Shown: positions 1 to 9,125 of the stretch, one piece after another
How positions within the stretch are numbered: position 1 is the first letter of the stretch
Layout: the number at the start of each line of letters is the position of its first letter
Assembly (NCBI RefSeq): GCF_900129315.1
Contig: NZ_FQUS01000001.1
Coordinates: 429,220-493,219 of the forward strand
Length of the DNA stretch: 64,000 nucleotides
DNA from: Fodinibius roseus
Lineage (GTDB): Bacteria > Bacteroidota > Rhodothermia > Balneolales > Balneolaceae
Reading direction: 5' to 3'
The notes under the pieces: generated by a model
Told to the model about the DNA's origin: nothing
What the model saw: only the letters and a program-made list of their open reading frames with translations
Database searches by the model: none
Translations under genes and position numbers: made by a program

Positions 1-454
1 TATGAAGGTCCCCAGTGGTCCCCAGACCGGAATCAAGCTTAACATTAATGCAGAGATAGAACCTGATATTGAATATGTGCTGCTGCTTGATTTTGACGCC
101 AGTCGCTCTGTCGTTGCAGCGGGCCCGCCGGGCAATGCTGTTAAATATCTTTTAAAACCGGTTGTTACTGCAAAAGAGGAAGCGATTACCGGGAATATTG
201 AAGGTACCGCCGATCCCGCTGAATCTCGTCCCGTTGTCTATGCCATTTCGGGTACCGATACGCTTGCTTCCACGATTGCCGATACCACAAGCGGTGATTT
301 CAGAATTATTGGCCTGGAGGAGGGGAGTTATGAGGTAGCCCTGCATTCCAGGAATGAGGCCTATCAATCCGTAGTGGAAGAAGACGTGAGTGTGAGTGTT
401 GGCGCGACGGCTGAGATAGGGACGATTGAACTGCCTCCGGCTACGGAGGAGTAA
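1..454 (+). CDS. DUF4382 domain protein, C-terminal part (5' end outside window)
   Basis: The reading frame is already open at the window edge, so this is the end of a longer gene and the ATG at position 2 is probably internal. The first 55 or so residues match the end of DUF4382 domains: a PSGPQTGIKLN stretch, then LLLDFDASRSVV and a YLLKPVV strand. A carboxypeptidase-regulatory-like beta-sandwich follows (about residues 60-145), with a TSGDFRIIGLEEGSYEV core typical of such folds. DUF4382 proteins are usually secreted or lipid-anchored surface proteins of unknown role in Bacteroidota and relatives. The missing N-terminus should hold a lipoprotein signal. A good intrinsic terminator lies about 60 bp downstream. 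No enzyme function can be assigned. Confidence 0.72.
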   Translation, partial: MKVPSGPQTGIKLNINAEIEPDIEYVLLLDFDASRSVVAAGPPGNAVKYLLKPVVTAKEEAITGNIEGTADPAESRPVVYAISGTDTLASTIADTTSGDFRIIGLEEGSYEVALHSRNEAYQSVVEEDVSVSVGATAEIGTIELPPATEE

Positions 455-511
455 GAAACGGTATGCGATAAGCAGAGAAGGAAGCAGGCACTGAGTATTC
501 TTTAGGGCGGT

Positions 512-547
512 AGGGGTCCGCGACGTATGTTGCGGGCCCTTTCTTTA
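512..547 (+). terminator. Rho-independent terminator after the DUF4382 gene
   Basis: A 10-bp stem (512-521 pairing with 532-541, two G-T wobbles) encloses a 10-nt loop and runs into a T-rich tract, CCCTTTCTTT. It sits about 60 bp after the stop codon of the plus-strand gene. Confidence 0.75.
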
Positions 548-552
548 TTAAT

Positions 553-700
553 AGAGTTTTGCAAATCGCTCTTTTGGCCGATTTCTGTATTTTCGCATAT
601 TCAACATCCCCACATGCACATATGCCTTTTTCTTCATAAGCTGCGGTTTGGGATGCACTCAGGCCTTGACAGTGATTAAAGTTTCTGGCTTTTCAAAGTC
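553..700 (+). repeat. Dispersed intergenic repeat, copy 1
   Basis: Member of a degenerate repeat family of about 130 bp. It begins GTTTTGCAAATCGCTCTTTT followed by GGCC, has a central CATATGC, and ends TGGCTTTTCAAAGTC. The same order of blocks occurs at 25157, 42127, 43727, 63798 and, inverted, at 60328. It lies between two convergent genes and contains no coding sequence. Confidence 0.55.
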
Positions 701-703
701 CTC

Positions 704-2065
704 TTATACTGCGACCGGTTCGGCCTCAAACTCCGCAATACTGCTTTTTCGGATAGGATCGCCCATCAGCGTGGCCGATGTACAGTCCGTGATCGTCACT
801 TCCACATAATCCCCTTTTTCATAATCCCGACGGTCGAATACCACCATCTTATTGGTGTCGGTCCGCCCGCGCAGCTGCTCGTCGGAACGTTTGCTGGTCC
901 CTTCCACCAGCACCAGGTGCCGCCGACCGATTTCTTTCTTGTTTAACTCTTCCTGTATATTCATTTGCTGTTCAATGATTTCCGAGAGCCGCCGCTTCTT
1001 GACTTCCTCGGGTACATTGTCCTCATACTTTCGCTGGGCGAGCGTGCGGCCTCGCTCGGAATAGGCAAACATGTAGGCCAGGTCGTACTTGACTTCCGCC
1101 ATCAGGGAAAGCGTGTCCCGGTGTTCCTCTTCGGTTTCATCGCAAAATCCGGTGATAATATCCGTGGAAAGAGTGACCCCCGGGATAATTTTCCGCATTT
1201 TTTCCACCAGGTCCAGGTACTGTTCGCGCGTATAGGGACGCCGCATCCGCTCCAGGACCGCATTGTTTCCGGACTGTGCCGGGATATGGATATAATTACA
1301 CAAATTCGGCTGTTCACTGATACTCTGGAGCAGTTCTTCCGGGAAATCCTTGGGGTGAGGGGAAGAGAACCGGATGCGCATCTCAGGGTCCACCTGACTG
1401 GCTTTGTACATCAGATCCGCAAACGAATGCTCCCCGTCGTCGTAGGAGTTAACATTTTGCCCCAGTAACGTAACCTCTTTATACCCCTGATCGCTCAGCC
1501 GCTGGAGCTCGTCAAGGATGCTTTCGGCCGGACGGCTGCGTTCACGTCCCCGCGTAAAGGGAACCACGCAGAAGGCACACATATTGTCACAGCCGCGCAT
1601 AATGGTTACAAAGGCACTAACACCGTTGTCATTGGTGCGTACGGGTTTGACATCAGCATATGTTTCCTCCAGCGACAGCAATACATTGACGGCCTTTCGT
1701 CCGTCGTCCACATCCGCCAGTAATTTCGGCAGATCCCGGTAGGCGTCGGGCCCCACAACGAGGTCGACCAGCTCTTCTTTTTCCATGATCTGTTCGCGGA
1801 TGCGTTCGGCCATGCATCCCAGGACACCAACCGTAAGCCGGCCGTCTTTTTCTCGTTTAAGAGCCTTAAACTCTTTCAGGCGGTTCCAGACGCGTTCTTC
1901 GGCATTTTCCCGGATAGAGCAGGTATTCACAAAAATGACTTCCGCCTCGTCAGGTTCGTTCACCGGCTGCATGCCCTCTTCCATGAGGATAGAGTTTACA
2001 ATCTCCGTATCAGAGACGTTCATCTGACAGCCGTATGTTTCGATGTAGAAGTTGCGTTGATCCAA
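704..2065 (-). CDS. miaB: tRNA-2-methylthio-N6-dimethylallyladenosine synthase MiaB
   Basis: Radical-SAM methylthiotransferase that adds a 2-methylthio group to i6A37 of tRNAs reading UNN codons. The three domains are visible in order. The N-terminal UPF0004 domain carries cluster cysteines C13, C49 and C84 ([19 protein letters not shown] and LGCMAERI motifs). The radical SAM core has CxxxCxxC at C159, C163 and C166 ([14 protein letters not shown]). A C-terminal TRAM domain follows (about 375-440). Length 453 aa is normal. Translation appears to start at TTG (2065-2063), just upstream of the conserved N-terminal strand; no ATG is available before the YGCQMN motif. It stands alone, and its downstream end faces the DUF4382 gene across a repeat. 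Confidence 0.95.
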   Translation of the reverse strand: MDQRNFYIETYGCQMNVSDTEIVNSILMEEGMQPVNEPDEAEVIFVNTCSIRENAEERVWNRLKEFKALKREKDGRLTVGVLGCMAERIREQIMEKEELVDLVVGPDAYRDLPKLLADVDDGRKAVNVLLSLEETYADVKPVRTNDNGVSAFVTIMRGCDNMCAFCVVPFTRGRERSRPAESILDELQRLSDQGYKEVTLLGQNVNSYDDGEHSFADLMYKASQVDPEMRIRFSSPHPKDFPEELLQSISEQPNLCNYIHIPAQSGNNAVLERMRRPYTREQYLDLVEKMRKIIPGVTLSTDIITGFCDETEEEHRDTLSLMAEVKYDLAYMFAYSERGRTLAQRKYEDNVPEEVKKRRLSEIIEQQMNIQEELNKKEIGRRHLVLVEGTSKRSDEQLRGRTDTNKMVVFDRRDYEKGDYVEVTITDCTSATLMGDPIRKSSIAEFEAEPVAV

Positions 2066-2323
2066 AGGAATAGGAGTTTTTTGCTTGCGGATTATGAAGG
2101 GTAAATATAATAAAAATTTTGGGATAAAAAGACTCCCATAGTTGTCATTTTGGTTCTTGCATTATTCCGGCATTCCTTTATTTTTGGATGGTAGATAGCC
2201 GGATGATCTGAATTAAAGGCTATTTTCCATGCTGAAGAAAGGAATTCGCCGGCAGCGATAAATGGAGGCGAACATTACTGATGCCTGATTCAATAGCATA
2301 AATAGATATCTTACGGACAAGAG

Positions 2324-3817
2324 ATGCAATTACTGGGATTTGATATAGGGAGTTCAGGGATTAAAGCTTCGCTGCTTGAGGCATCCTCAGGCAAAGAGGT
2401 TGCTTCGGCCACCTCCCCGGAAGAGGAGCTCAAGATGGATGCGCCGCGGCCCGGCTGGGCAGAGCAGAATCCGCAGACCTGGTGGGAGCATGTCGTTCGG
2501 GCCACGACCATGGTCATGAAATCAGCGGCTGCCGACCCTCAGGCCGTTAAAGGCATCGGCATTGCCTACCAGATGCACGGCCTGGTGCTGGTGGATGAGC
2601 ATCAACAGGTACTGCGTCCCGCCATCATCTGGTGCGACGGGCGGGCGGTGGAAATCGGCGATAAAGCTTTTGCCGGCATCGGCCGGGAGTATTGCCTGAC
2701 CCACTACCTGAACTCTCCCGGTAACTTTACCGCCTCCAAACTGCGATGGGTGAAGGAGCACGAGCCCGAGCGGTACGCCAGAATTCATAAGGCGATGCTG
2801 CCCGGCGACTACATAGCTATGAAGCTTACCGGCGATATCAGAACCTCCATATCAGGACTTTCGGAAGGGATCTTCTGGGACTACCAGTCCCACAGCATTG
2901 CCGACAGACTGCTTGAGTACTATGATATTTCCCCCGATCTATTGCCGGATTACGATCCGAATTTTGCCGTTTCCGGGGAGCTGACACCGGAAGCTGCCGG
3001 GGAGCTGGGCTTACAGGCAGGCACACCCGTGGGGTACCGGTCCGGCGACCAGCCCAACAATGCTCTTTCCCTGAATGTATTGCAGCCGGGGGAAGCCGCC
3101 GCTACGGCCGGGACTTCAGGGGTTATTTACGGGGTCACCGATGAACCGCTCTACGACGAGCAATCCCGCGTGAATACTTTTGTGCATGTGAACCATGACG
3201 AGCGGCAGTCGCGGTACGGCGTGCTGCTCTGCATCAACGGAACCGGGATATTGAACAGCTGGCTGAAAAATGAGCTGTTCAACGGATTACACAGTTATGA
3301 TAAGATGAACGAGCTTGCTGCAGCGGTGGAAACAGGGGCAGAAGGCGTAACGGTGTTGCCTTTTGGTAACGGGCCGGAACGCGTGTTGGGGCAGCAACCG
3401 ACAGGTGCGCAGGTAAAGAATCTGGATTTCAATCGACACTCTCAGGCGCATATTATTCGGGCCGCGCAGGAGGGCATCGCCTTCTCCATGAACTACGGGC
3501 TGCAGGTTATGCACCAGATGGGATTGGATATCGATACCATCCGGGTAGGCCACGGCAACATGTTTTTGAGTCCCGTTTTCCGGGAGGCTTTTACCAACAC
3601 CACCGGACTCTCGGTAGAACTGTACGACAGCAGCGGGGCGCTTGGGGCGGCAATCGGCGCCGGCATCGGTACAGGAGTTTTTGAAAACAGGAAGGAAGCT
3701 TTCCGGGGACTCGCAAGGACGGACACCCTGTATCCCGCCTCTGAATTGCAGCAACCATATAACGAGGCCTACGACCACTGGCATGAGATCTTACAAAAGG
3801 AATTGGAAGGCGAATAA
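2324..3817 (+). CDS. xylB: Xylulokinase
   Basis: FGGY-family carbohydrate kinase that phosphorylates D-xylulose to xylulose-5-phosphate in the cytoplasm. The N-terminal FGGY fold starts with the phosphate-binding loop FDIGSSGIKASL (residues 6-17). Substrate-site motifs YQMHG (82-86) and IWCDGR (102-107) follow, and the catalytic Asp is D242 in SGDQPNNA. The second domain carries TAGTSGVIYG near 261-270. Length 497 aa is close to E. coli XylB (484). The start is an ATG preceded by a purine-rich AAGAG. xylA lies 229 bp downstream on the same strand, an unusually wide gap, so xylA probably has its own promoter. The xylA context makes xylulokinase clearly better than gluconokinase or glycerol kinase. 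Confidence 0.93.
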   Translation: MQLLGFDIGSSGIKASLLEASSGKEVASATSPEEELKMDAPRPGWAEQNPQTWWEHVVRATTMVMKSAAADPQAVKGIGIAYQMHGLVLVDEHQQVLRPAIIWCDGRAVEIGDKAFAGIGREYCLTHYLNSPGNFTASKLRWVKEHEPERYARIHKAMLPGDYIAMKLTGDIRTSISGLSEGIFWDYQSHSIADRLLEYYDISPDLLPDYDPNFAVSGELTPEAAGELGLQAGTPVGYRSGDQPNNALSLNVLQPGEAAATAGTSGVIYGVTDEPLYDEQSRVNTFVHVNHDERQSRYGVLLCINGTGILNSWLKNELFNGLHSYDKMNELAAAVETGAEGVTVLPFGNGPERVLGQQPTGAQVKNLDFNRHSQAHIIRAAQEGIAFSMNYGLQVMHQMGLDIDTIRVGHGNMFLSPVFREAFTNTTGLSVELYDSSGALGAAIGAGIGTGVFENRKEAFRGLARTDTLYPASELQQPYNEAYDHWHEILQKELEGE

Positions 3818-4007
3818 AAATTTAAATTTCAGACGTTAACACATAAACTCTGCTATTTCCAAAGAAATTATTATACGAATCTAAACGAAAAGGACACACC
3901 GTTGCGCAGAGGATTTTCGTGAATACCGATCCGGGCTACTCAGGCAACTTATTTTGTTGTATATGAATAAAAGATAGCGGGGGACATGCAACCTTTAAAC
4001 ACGTTAA

Positions 4008-4019
4008 TTTAGTACTAAA
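4008..4019. promoter_or_regulatory. 12-bp perfect palindrome upstream of xylA
   Basis: TTTAGTACTAAA is a perfect inverted repeat 27 bp before the xylA start codon, in the 229-bp xylB-xylA gap. It differs from the TGTTAWCGATAACA operators found elsewhere in the window, so if it is an operator it would serve another regulator. Position and symmetry are the only evidence. Confidence 0.35.
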
Positions 4020-4046
4020 CTTAATAATATCTATCATACATAATCT

Positions 4047-5375
4047 ATGAATATCACTACCGGCAGTACTTCTTATTTTCCCGATATCGATGAAATTCCC
4101 TTTGAAGGGAAAGACTCTACGAATCCATTAGCCTTTAACTATTACCAAGCAGATCGCAAAGTAGGTGATAAGAGCATGAAAGAGCATCTCCGCTTTGCAG
4201 TTGCCTACTGGCATACCTTCTGCGAGCAGGGAGGGGATCCCTTCGGGACCGGTACCCGCCTCTGGCCCTGGATGAGTTATGAGGAAGCCCTGGACCGCGG
4301 CCGGGCTAAAATGGATGCCGCCTTTGAGTTTATCACCAAGCTGGGCGTCTCCTATTATTGTTTTCACGATGTTGACGTGGTGGATGAAGGGGATAGCATA
4401 GCAGAAACAGAGCGACGCATGCAAAAGATGGTAGAGTATGCGAAACAGAAACAGGAAGAAAGCGGCGTTCAGCTGCTGTGGGGAACCGCGAATCTGTTCA
4501 GCCATCCCCGCTACATGAACGGGGCGGCGACCAATCCCGATTTTAATGTGCTTGCCCATGCGGCGACCCGGGTTAAGCATGCCCTTGATGCCACGATAGC
4601 ACTCGGAGGAGAAAATTACGTGTTCTGGGGCGGCAGAGAGGGATATATGTCCCTCTTAAATACGGATATGAAGCGCGAGCGCGATCACCTCGCTCAATTT
4701 CTGCATACGGCCAGGGATTACGGGCGGAAAAATGGGTTTGAGGGTACCTTTCTCATTGAGCCCAAACCCATGGAGCCCACCAAGCATCAATACGACTTCG
4801 ACACGGCTACGGTTATCGGCTTCCTGAATGAATACGGCCTGCAGGATGATTTTAAGGTCAATATCGAGGTGAATCACGCTATTCTGGCCAAGCATACGTT
4901 TGAGCACGAGCTGCAGGTAGCCGCCGATGCCGGGATGCTCGGCAGTATCGATGCGAACCGGGGGGACTATCAAAATGGTTGGGATACCGATCAGTTTCCG
5001 GCCGATATTTTTGAAGTGACCCAGGCCATGCTGGTCATTTTGGAAAACGGCGGATTTGATACCGGCGGCATCAACTTTGATGCGAAGATCCGGCGCAACT
5101 CCACCGACCTTGAAGATCTCTTTTATGCGCATATCGGCGGCATGGACATCATGGCCCGGGCACTGCTGACAGCAAACAAAATCCTGGAGGAATCCCCGTA
5201 TCGTGAATTCCGAAAGCAGCGATATGCTTCCTATGACAGTGGCCAGGGCGCTGCTTTTGAAAAAGGCGAGCTAAGCCTCGGGGATCTGAAAGAAGTGGCC
5301 ATGGAGCAGGGCGAGCCGGAGCAGATCAGCGGTCGCCAGGAATACCTGGAAAACCTGATTAACCAATATATTTAA
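4047..5375 (+). CDS. xylA: Xylose isomerase
   Basis: Interconverts D-xylose and D-xylulose using two divalent metals in a TIM barrel. Catalytic His/Asp are H107 and D110 in [13 protein letters not shown]. The metal and substrate residues E238 and K240 lie in [17 protein letters not shown]. Further signatures are VFWGGREGY (192-200), [17 protein letters not shown] and [20 protein letters not shown]. The 442-aa length and the long N-terminal arm mark the class II isomerase type common in Bacteroidota and Firmicutes. The ATG start is well placed. With upstream xylB it completes the xylose to xylulose-5-phosphate route; no xylose transporter lies next to it. Confidence 0.97.
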   Translation: MNITTGSTSYFPDIDEIPFEGKDSTNPLAFNYYQADRKVGDKSMKEHLRFAVAYWHTFCEQGGDPFGTGTRLWPWMSYEEALDRGRAKMDAAFEFITKLGVSYYCFHDVDVVDEGDSIAETERRMQKMVEYAKQKQEESGVQLLWGTANLFSHPRYMNGAATNPDFNVLAHAATRVKHALDATIALGGENYVFWGGREGYMSLLNTDMKRERDHLAQFLHTARDYGRKNGFEGTFLIEPKPMEPTKHQYDFDTATVIGFLNEYGLQDDFKVNIEVNHAILAKHTFEHELQVAADAGMLGSIDANRGDYQNGWDTDQFPADIFEVTQAMLVILENGGFDTGGINFDAKIRRNSTDLEDLFYAHIGGMDIMARALLTANKILEESPYREFRKQRYASYDSGQGAAFEKGELSLGDLKEVAMEQGEPEQISGRQEYLENLINQYI

Positions 5376-5762
5376 TCGGGACTCTTAATAAGTGAGTACA
5401 GGAAATTTTAAAATTCAACTATTACTATGGGGCTTTACCGTTTGCTTCTCCGGGTGAGTCTCCGCATCCCGAGACTATTCAATATTTATATACATTAGCA
5501 GGCCCTGTATTGTCAGGCAGTTTTGTTATATTGGTATCGGTAACATCCTGTATATAACTTATAACCCGTTGTGCGGATGGTTACAAATAACCTTTCAGGA
5601 TCCACAAGACTTGAAACATTCTTTTATCAAAAACACTGAAGAAGCAAACACTCACTGATTGGCTGCCAGCACTGCTACACGCAGAAGGAATATATAATGA
5701 TAAAATACGGGTAATAGAAACCGAGGCTGAACAGCCTGTTTAATTATTAAGAAACTTTTATT
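5376..5762. other. xylA-lacI intergenic region with a degenerate operator
   Basis: No convincing coding sequence occurs here. At 5531-5546 the sequence TTGGTATCGGTAACAT matches 12 of 14 core positions of the TGTTAWCGATAACA operator seen upstream of the GH2 gene and sglT. That would fit autoregulation of the LacI-family gene 217 bp further on. The remainder is AT-rich with no strong terminator after xylA. Confidence 0.4.
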
Positions 5763-6791
5763 TTGAGTTCTGAAGTCACGTTAAAGCATATCGCAGAGGC
5801 GCTGGGCGTCTCGGCCATGACTGTTTCCCGGGCACTGAATGATCGTCCCAATGTCGATGAGCAAACGAAAAAGAAGATCGTTGAGAAAGCCAGGAGCATG
5901 GGGTACAGGCCGAACCATGTGGCTAAAAGCCTCGTTTCCAACAAAACCTATACGATCGGCGTGGTCATTCCGGAAATTACGCACGCCTTTTTCCCCGAGG
6001 TCGTGCGGGGAATTGAAGAAGTTACCTACGGCTCGGATTACCAGCTTTTTCTGACCAACGCCAATGAGCAGTTTAGCCGTGAAATGGAGGCGATCCGGGC
6101 ACTGCAATCGCAGCGGGTAGACGGTATTTTGATTTCCTCCTCACAGACCGTGGAAGATTTTTCATTTTACGAGGAGCTCCTCAACTCACGCACCAAAGTG
6201 GTATTCTTTGACCGTTGTGTTGAGAACCTCGGAGCCAGCTGTGTCAGTGTCAACGATCGCAGCAGCTCTACCCGAATTACGGAGCACCTTATTACTACAC
6301 ATAACATTAAGAAAATTTCATATCTTAGTGGACCCCAGGAAGTTTCGGTCGGACGTAAACGATACCGGGGATTTATGGAGGCCTTGGAAAAACATAACAT
6401 CCCCGTAAATGACGACTGGGTCATTGAAGCGGGCTTCCGGGAAAAGTCCGGCTACAACGCCATGAATAAACTGCTGGCCCTCCCCCCGGAGGACCGTCCC
6501 GAGGCCGTAGTGACGGTCAACGATCCCTGTGCGATCGGGGCTATCCAGGCCATAGGTGAAGCCGGCTTTTCCATACCGGATGATTTTGCGGTTGTCGGGT
6601 TTACCGATGATGTCCGGGCAGAGCTGCTGAAGGTACCGCTTACCACCGTTCATCAGCCCGCCTATGAAGTAGGGAAGAGGGCCGCTCAAAAACTGATCAA
6701 GACGATAGAACATGAAGAGGAGCCCGCCGAAAATATCGAAGTGCTCACAACGCTGAAGATACGGGAGTCGTGCGGGTGTGGAGAAGAGTGA
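5763..6791 (+). CDS. LacI-family transcriptional regulator
   Basis: 342-aa repressor of the LacI/GalR family. The helix-turn-helix is at residues 5-26 (TLKHIAEALGVSAMTVSRAL), followed by the hinge helix region (RPNHVAKSLV, about 52-61) and a periplasmic-binding-protein-like effector domain starting TYTIGVVIPEI. The frame has a stop just upstream and no ATG near the conserved N-terminus, so translation probably starts at TTG 5763. It lies between xylA and the GH2 gene. Two strong matches to a palindromic operator, before the GH2 gene and before sglT, and a weaker one in its own upstream region, suggest it controls galactoside and perhaps pentose use. The effector cannot be read from the sequence. 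Confidence 0.92.
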   Translation: MSSEVTLKHIAEALGVSAMTVSRALNDRPNVDEQTKKKIVEKARSMGYRPNHVAKSLVSNKTYTIGVVIPEITHAFFPEVVRGIEEVTYGSDYQLFLTNANEQFSREMEAIRALQSQRVDGILISSSQTVEDFSFYEELLNSRTKVVFFDRCVENLGASCVSVNDRSSSTRITEHLITTHNIKKISYLSGPQEVSVGRKRYRGFMEALEKHNIPVNDDWVIEAGFREKSGYNAMNKLLALPPEDRPEAVVTVNDPCAIGAIQAIGEAGFSIPDDFAVVGFTDDVRAELLKVPLTTVHQPAYEVGKRAAQKLIKTIEHEEEPAENIEVLTTLKIRESCGCGEE

Positions 6792-7084
6792 TGGCTGATC
6801 ACTTTGAGAACAAAAGTAATTCCAATGTTTTTGTGTGGATGAAGGGAATCAATGAATGCTTGTCATGCACCCATTGCATTTTGACATTCCTTTCGCCGGG
6901 AAGTTGGGGAACTCGTTTTGCAAAAAAATGCAGGGAATATAAAAGCAACTATAGACGAAATCTAAGAAAAATTGCAGTAAAACGTGTTGAAGAGCCTCAT
7001 GGCGGAGAAATATTAAAGGACTACATGAAGTAACTAACAATCTGCTATTGAATGTCTAAATTAATTAAATACATAGAAAAAACC

Positions 7085-7112
7085 TTGACAATATCTACAT
7101 TCCTTTTAAAAT
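7085..7112 (+). promoter_or_regulatory. sigma70-like promoter of the GH2 gene
   Basis: TTGACA (7085-7090), a 16-bp spacer, and TAAAAT (7107-7112). The expected start of transcription, near 7119-7122, falls directly before the palindromic operator, the layout expected for simple repression. Confidence 0.5.
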
Positions 7113-7123
7113 TACGATTACAT

Positions 7124-7139
7124 ATGTTATCGATAACAT
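7124..7139. promoter_or_regulatory. LacI-type operator, perfect 16-bp palindrome
   Basis: ATGTTATCGATAACAT is a perfect inverted repeat with the central CG step typical of LacI/GalR operators. It lies 15 bp before the GH2 start codon. Its 14-bp core differs at one base from the site at 14959-14974. Confidence 0.75.
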
Positions 7140-7154
7140 TATAATAAATATCCC

Positions 7155-8960
7155 ATGCTTAAACGTATATTTCCCTTATTTTTTACCCTTGTGTTAAGTA
7201 TATCGCTTCCATGTACCGTGTATGGTCAACAAAACGACTGGGAGCCCGCGGAAAATCCCCTGATGTCAAGATGGGCGGACGAAGTGGGGCCCGAAAACGC
7301 GCTGCCGGAGTATCCGCGTCCCATGATGGAACGCGAGCACTGGCAGAACCTGAATGGGCTGTGGGAGTTTAAAATAACAGCCAAAGACAATGCTTTTGGC
7401 GAGTACGAGCAGCAGATCCTGGTACCGTACCCGGTGGAGTCAGCCTTGTCAGGAATCGGAGAGACCGTAGGGGCCGATAACCGCGTGTGGTACAAGCGAA
7501 GCTTTCAGGTGGATAATCCCCATGAAGAAGGACGAGTTTTACTGCATTTTGGTGCCAGTGACTGGGAAACACATGTACGCGTGAATGGTGAGTATGTCGG
7601 CACCCACCAGGGAGGGTACGATCCTTTTACGTTTGATATTACGGATCAGCTCACAAAGGGTGAGCAGGAAATTGAAATTACCGTCTGGGATCCGACGGAT
7701 ATTGGCTATCAGCCGGTGGGTAAGCAGACGCACGACCCGCGAAGCATCTGGTATACGGCGGTCACGGGAATCTGGCAAACTGTTTGGCTGGAGTACGTTC
7801 CGGAATCCTATATTAAGGATCTGAACATTACACCGGACGTGGATAACAGCCGGGTAAAAGTCGAAGTCAGCGGCAAACATCTTTCCGACGGACACCAGGT
7901 CAGGGTGGAGGCATTGAAAGAAGGAGAAGTGGTTGGCGAGTCGAAAGGATTGCACAAACAGGACTTTCTTATTGAGCTGGATAATCCCGAACTGTGGTCC
8001 CCCGACAACCCGTTTTTGTATGATCTGGAGGTGGAGTTGCTGGATGAAGATGGCCGGCTGGTCGACAGGGTATCCAGCTATTTTGGCATGCGCAAGATAG
8101 AAATTGCCAAAGCCGAAGATGGATATACGCGGTTGTTCCTGAATAATGAACCACTTTTTCATATGGGCCCGCTGGATCAGGGATGGTGGCCCGACGGACT
8201 CTATACGGCACCGACGGATGAAGCCCTTAAATACGATATTGAGGTGACCAAAGATCTGGGCTACAATATGCTCCGCAAGCATGTGAAAGTTGAACCGCAG
8301 CGTTTTTATTATTGGGCCGACAAATTGGGGATTTTAGTCTGGCAGGATATGCCCAGCGGGGATATGAGGCCGGGACAAATTCCGGGGAGGACCGAAGAGT
8401 CGGCCCGTCAATTCAAGCAGGAGTATGAGCGGATGATTGATGCATTCTATAATCATCCCTCTATCGTTATGTGGGTCCCGTTTAACGAAGGGTGGGGACA
8501 GTTCCAGACCGAAAAAATTGTAGAGTGGACCAAAAATTATGATCCTACGCGTTTGGTTAATAACGCCAGCGGATGGACCGACCACGGGGTCGGGGATGTT
8601 ATTGACATGCATGAGTACCCGGGTCCCGATATGCCGGAGACGGAAGACAACCGTGCCGCGGTATTGGGGGAGTACGGGGGACAAGCCCTGGTGGTCGAGG
8701 ATCATCTCTGGCTGCAGGACTTCAGCCGTGCTCCCAGCCACTATGAGACGTCCCAGTCGGAGTCCAAACTGCATGAAACTTACGATCAAATGATTGAGGA
8801 GCTGATGAAACTCAAAGATAATGGGCTGGCAGCTGCTGTTTATACCCAGACAACCGATGTTGAGACGGAAGTAAACGGCCTGATGACGTATGACCGGGAA
8901 GTGGTCAAGTTTGACTTTGAGCATCTCCGGGAAATTCATGAGGCGTTGATTGAGAACTAA
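7155..8960 (+). CDS. Secreted glycoside hydrolase family 2 (beta-galactosidase-like)
   Basis: 601-aa exported retaining glycosidase with the GH2 order of domains. A Sec signal peptide ends near VYG-QQ (residue 24). A galactose-binding-like sandwich follows (about 55-215), with the WYKRSF and HFGASDWETHVRVNG motifs. Next comes an Ig-like domain (about 220-315), ending FGMRKIEI, and a TIM barrel. The acid/base is E445 in VPFNEGWGQF and the nucleophile E506 in GEYGG. The protein lacks the extra C-terminal domains of LacZ. The family includes beta-galactosidases, glucuronidases and mannosidases; the shared operator with sglT-galK-galT favours a galactoside. It sits 15 bp after a palindromic operator and before a GH43 gene. 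Confidence 0.88.
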   Translation: MLKRIFPLFFTLVLSISLPCTVYGQQNDWEPAENPLMSRWADEVGPENALPEYPRPMMEREHWQNLNGLWEFKITAKDNAFGEYEQQILVPYPVESALSGIGETVGADNRVWYKRSFQVDNPHEEGRVLLHFGASDWETHVRVNGEYVGTHQGGYDPFTFDITDQLTKGEQEIEITVWDPTDIGYQPVGKQTHDPRSIWYTAVTGIWQTVWLEYVPESYIKDLNITPDVDNSRVKVEVSGKHLSDGHQVRVEALKEGEVVGESKGLHKQDFLIELDNPELWSPDNPFLYDLEVELLDEDGRLVDRVSSYFGMRKIEIAKAEDGYTRLFLNNEPLFHMGPLDQGWWPDGLYTAPTDEALKYDIEVTKDLGYNMLRKHVKVEPQRFYYWADKLGILVWQDMPSGDMRPGQIPGRTEESARQFKQEYERMIDAFYNHPSIVMWVPFNEGWGQFQTEKIVEWTKNYDPTRLVNNASGWTDHGVGDVIDMHEYPGPDMPETEDNRAAVLGEYGGQALVVEDHLWLQDFSRAPSHYETSQSESKLHETYDQMIEELMKLKDNGLAAAVYTQTTDVETEVNGLMTYDREVVKFDFEHLREIHEALIEN

Positions 8961-8961
8961 T

Positions 8962-9093
8962 GCATTCGATGATAAGGGGGTAACCTGCGAGTCAATAGAT
9001 GTATATTTCGGGGATTATAAGTTGAAGGATGGTCAATTGATTCCTTCATTGGAATCAGGATTTGGCATGAAGCTGCTAAAGCGTTATAAGTAG
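8962..9093 (+). pseudogene. C-terminal remnant, probably of an enolase-superfamily enzyme
   Basis: Directly after the GH2 stop codon one frame stays open for about 43 codons and ends at TAG 9091-9093 with no start codon. Its last residues (FGDYKLKDGQLIPSLESGFG, then MKLLKRYK) resemble the C-terminal tail of mandelate-racemase/muconate-lactonising enzymes, which usually end with a short strand, a Pro-rich turn and a GLG-x-E/K-L motif. I read it as the last piece of a deleted gene. The family assignment rests on this short tail only. Confidence 0.35.
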
Positions 9094-9125
9094 TACTTGA
9101 TATAATTTATCATAAATCAGCAGGT

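Larger units (their letters stand above)
6792..7154. other. lacI-GH2 intergenic region
   Basis: Its 3' end holds the promoter and operator of the GH2 gene, described separately. The first 240 bp include an 87-codon open frame that overlaps the end of the lacI gene. It has no recognisable domain and shows erratic composition, so I do not call it a gene. Confidence 0.5.

Noticed and set aside
6770..7033. 87-codon plus-strand open frame after the lacI gene
   Set aside because: It overlaps the end of lacI, has no domain or signal, and its composition is not protein-like.
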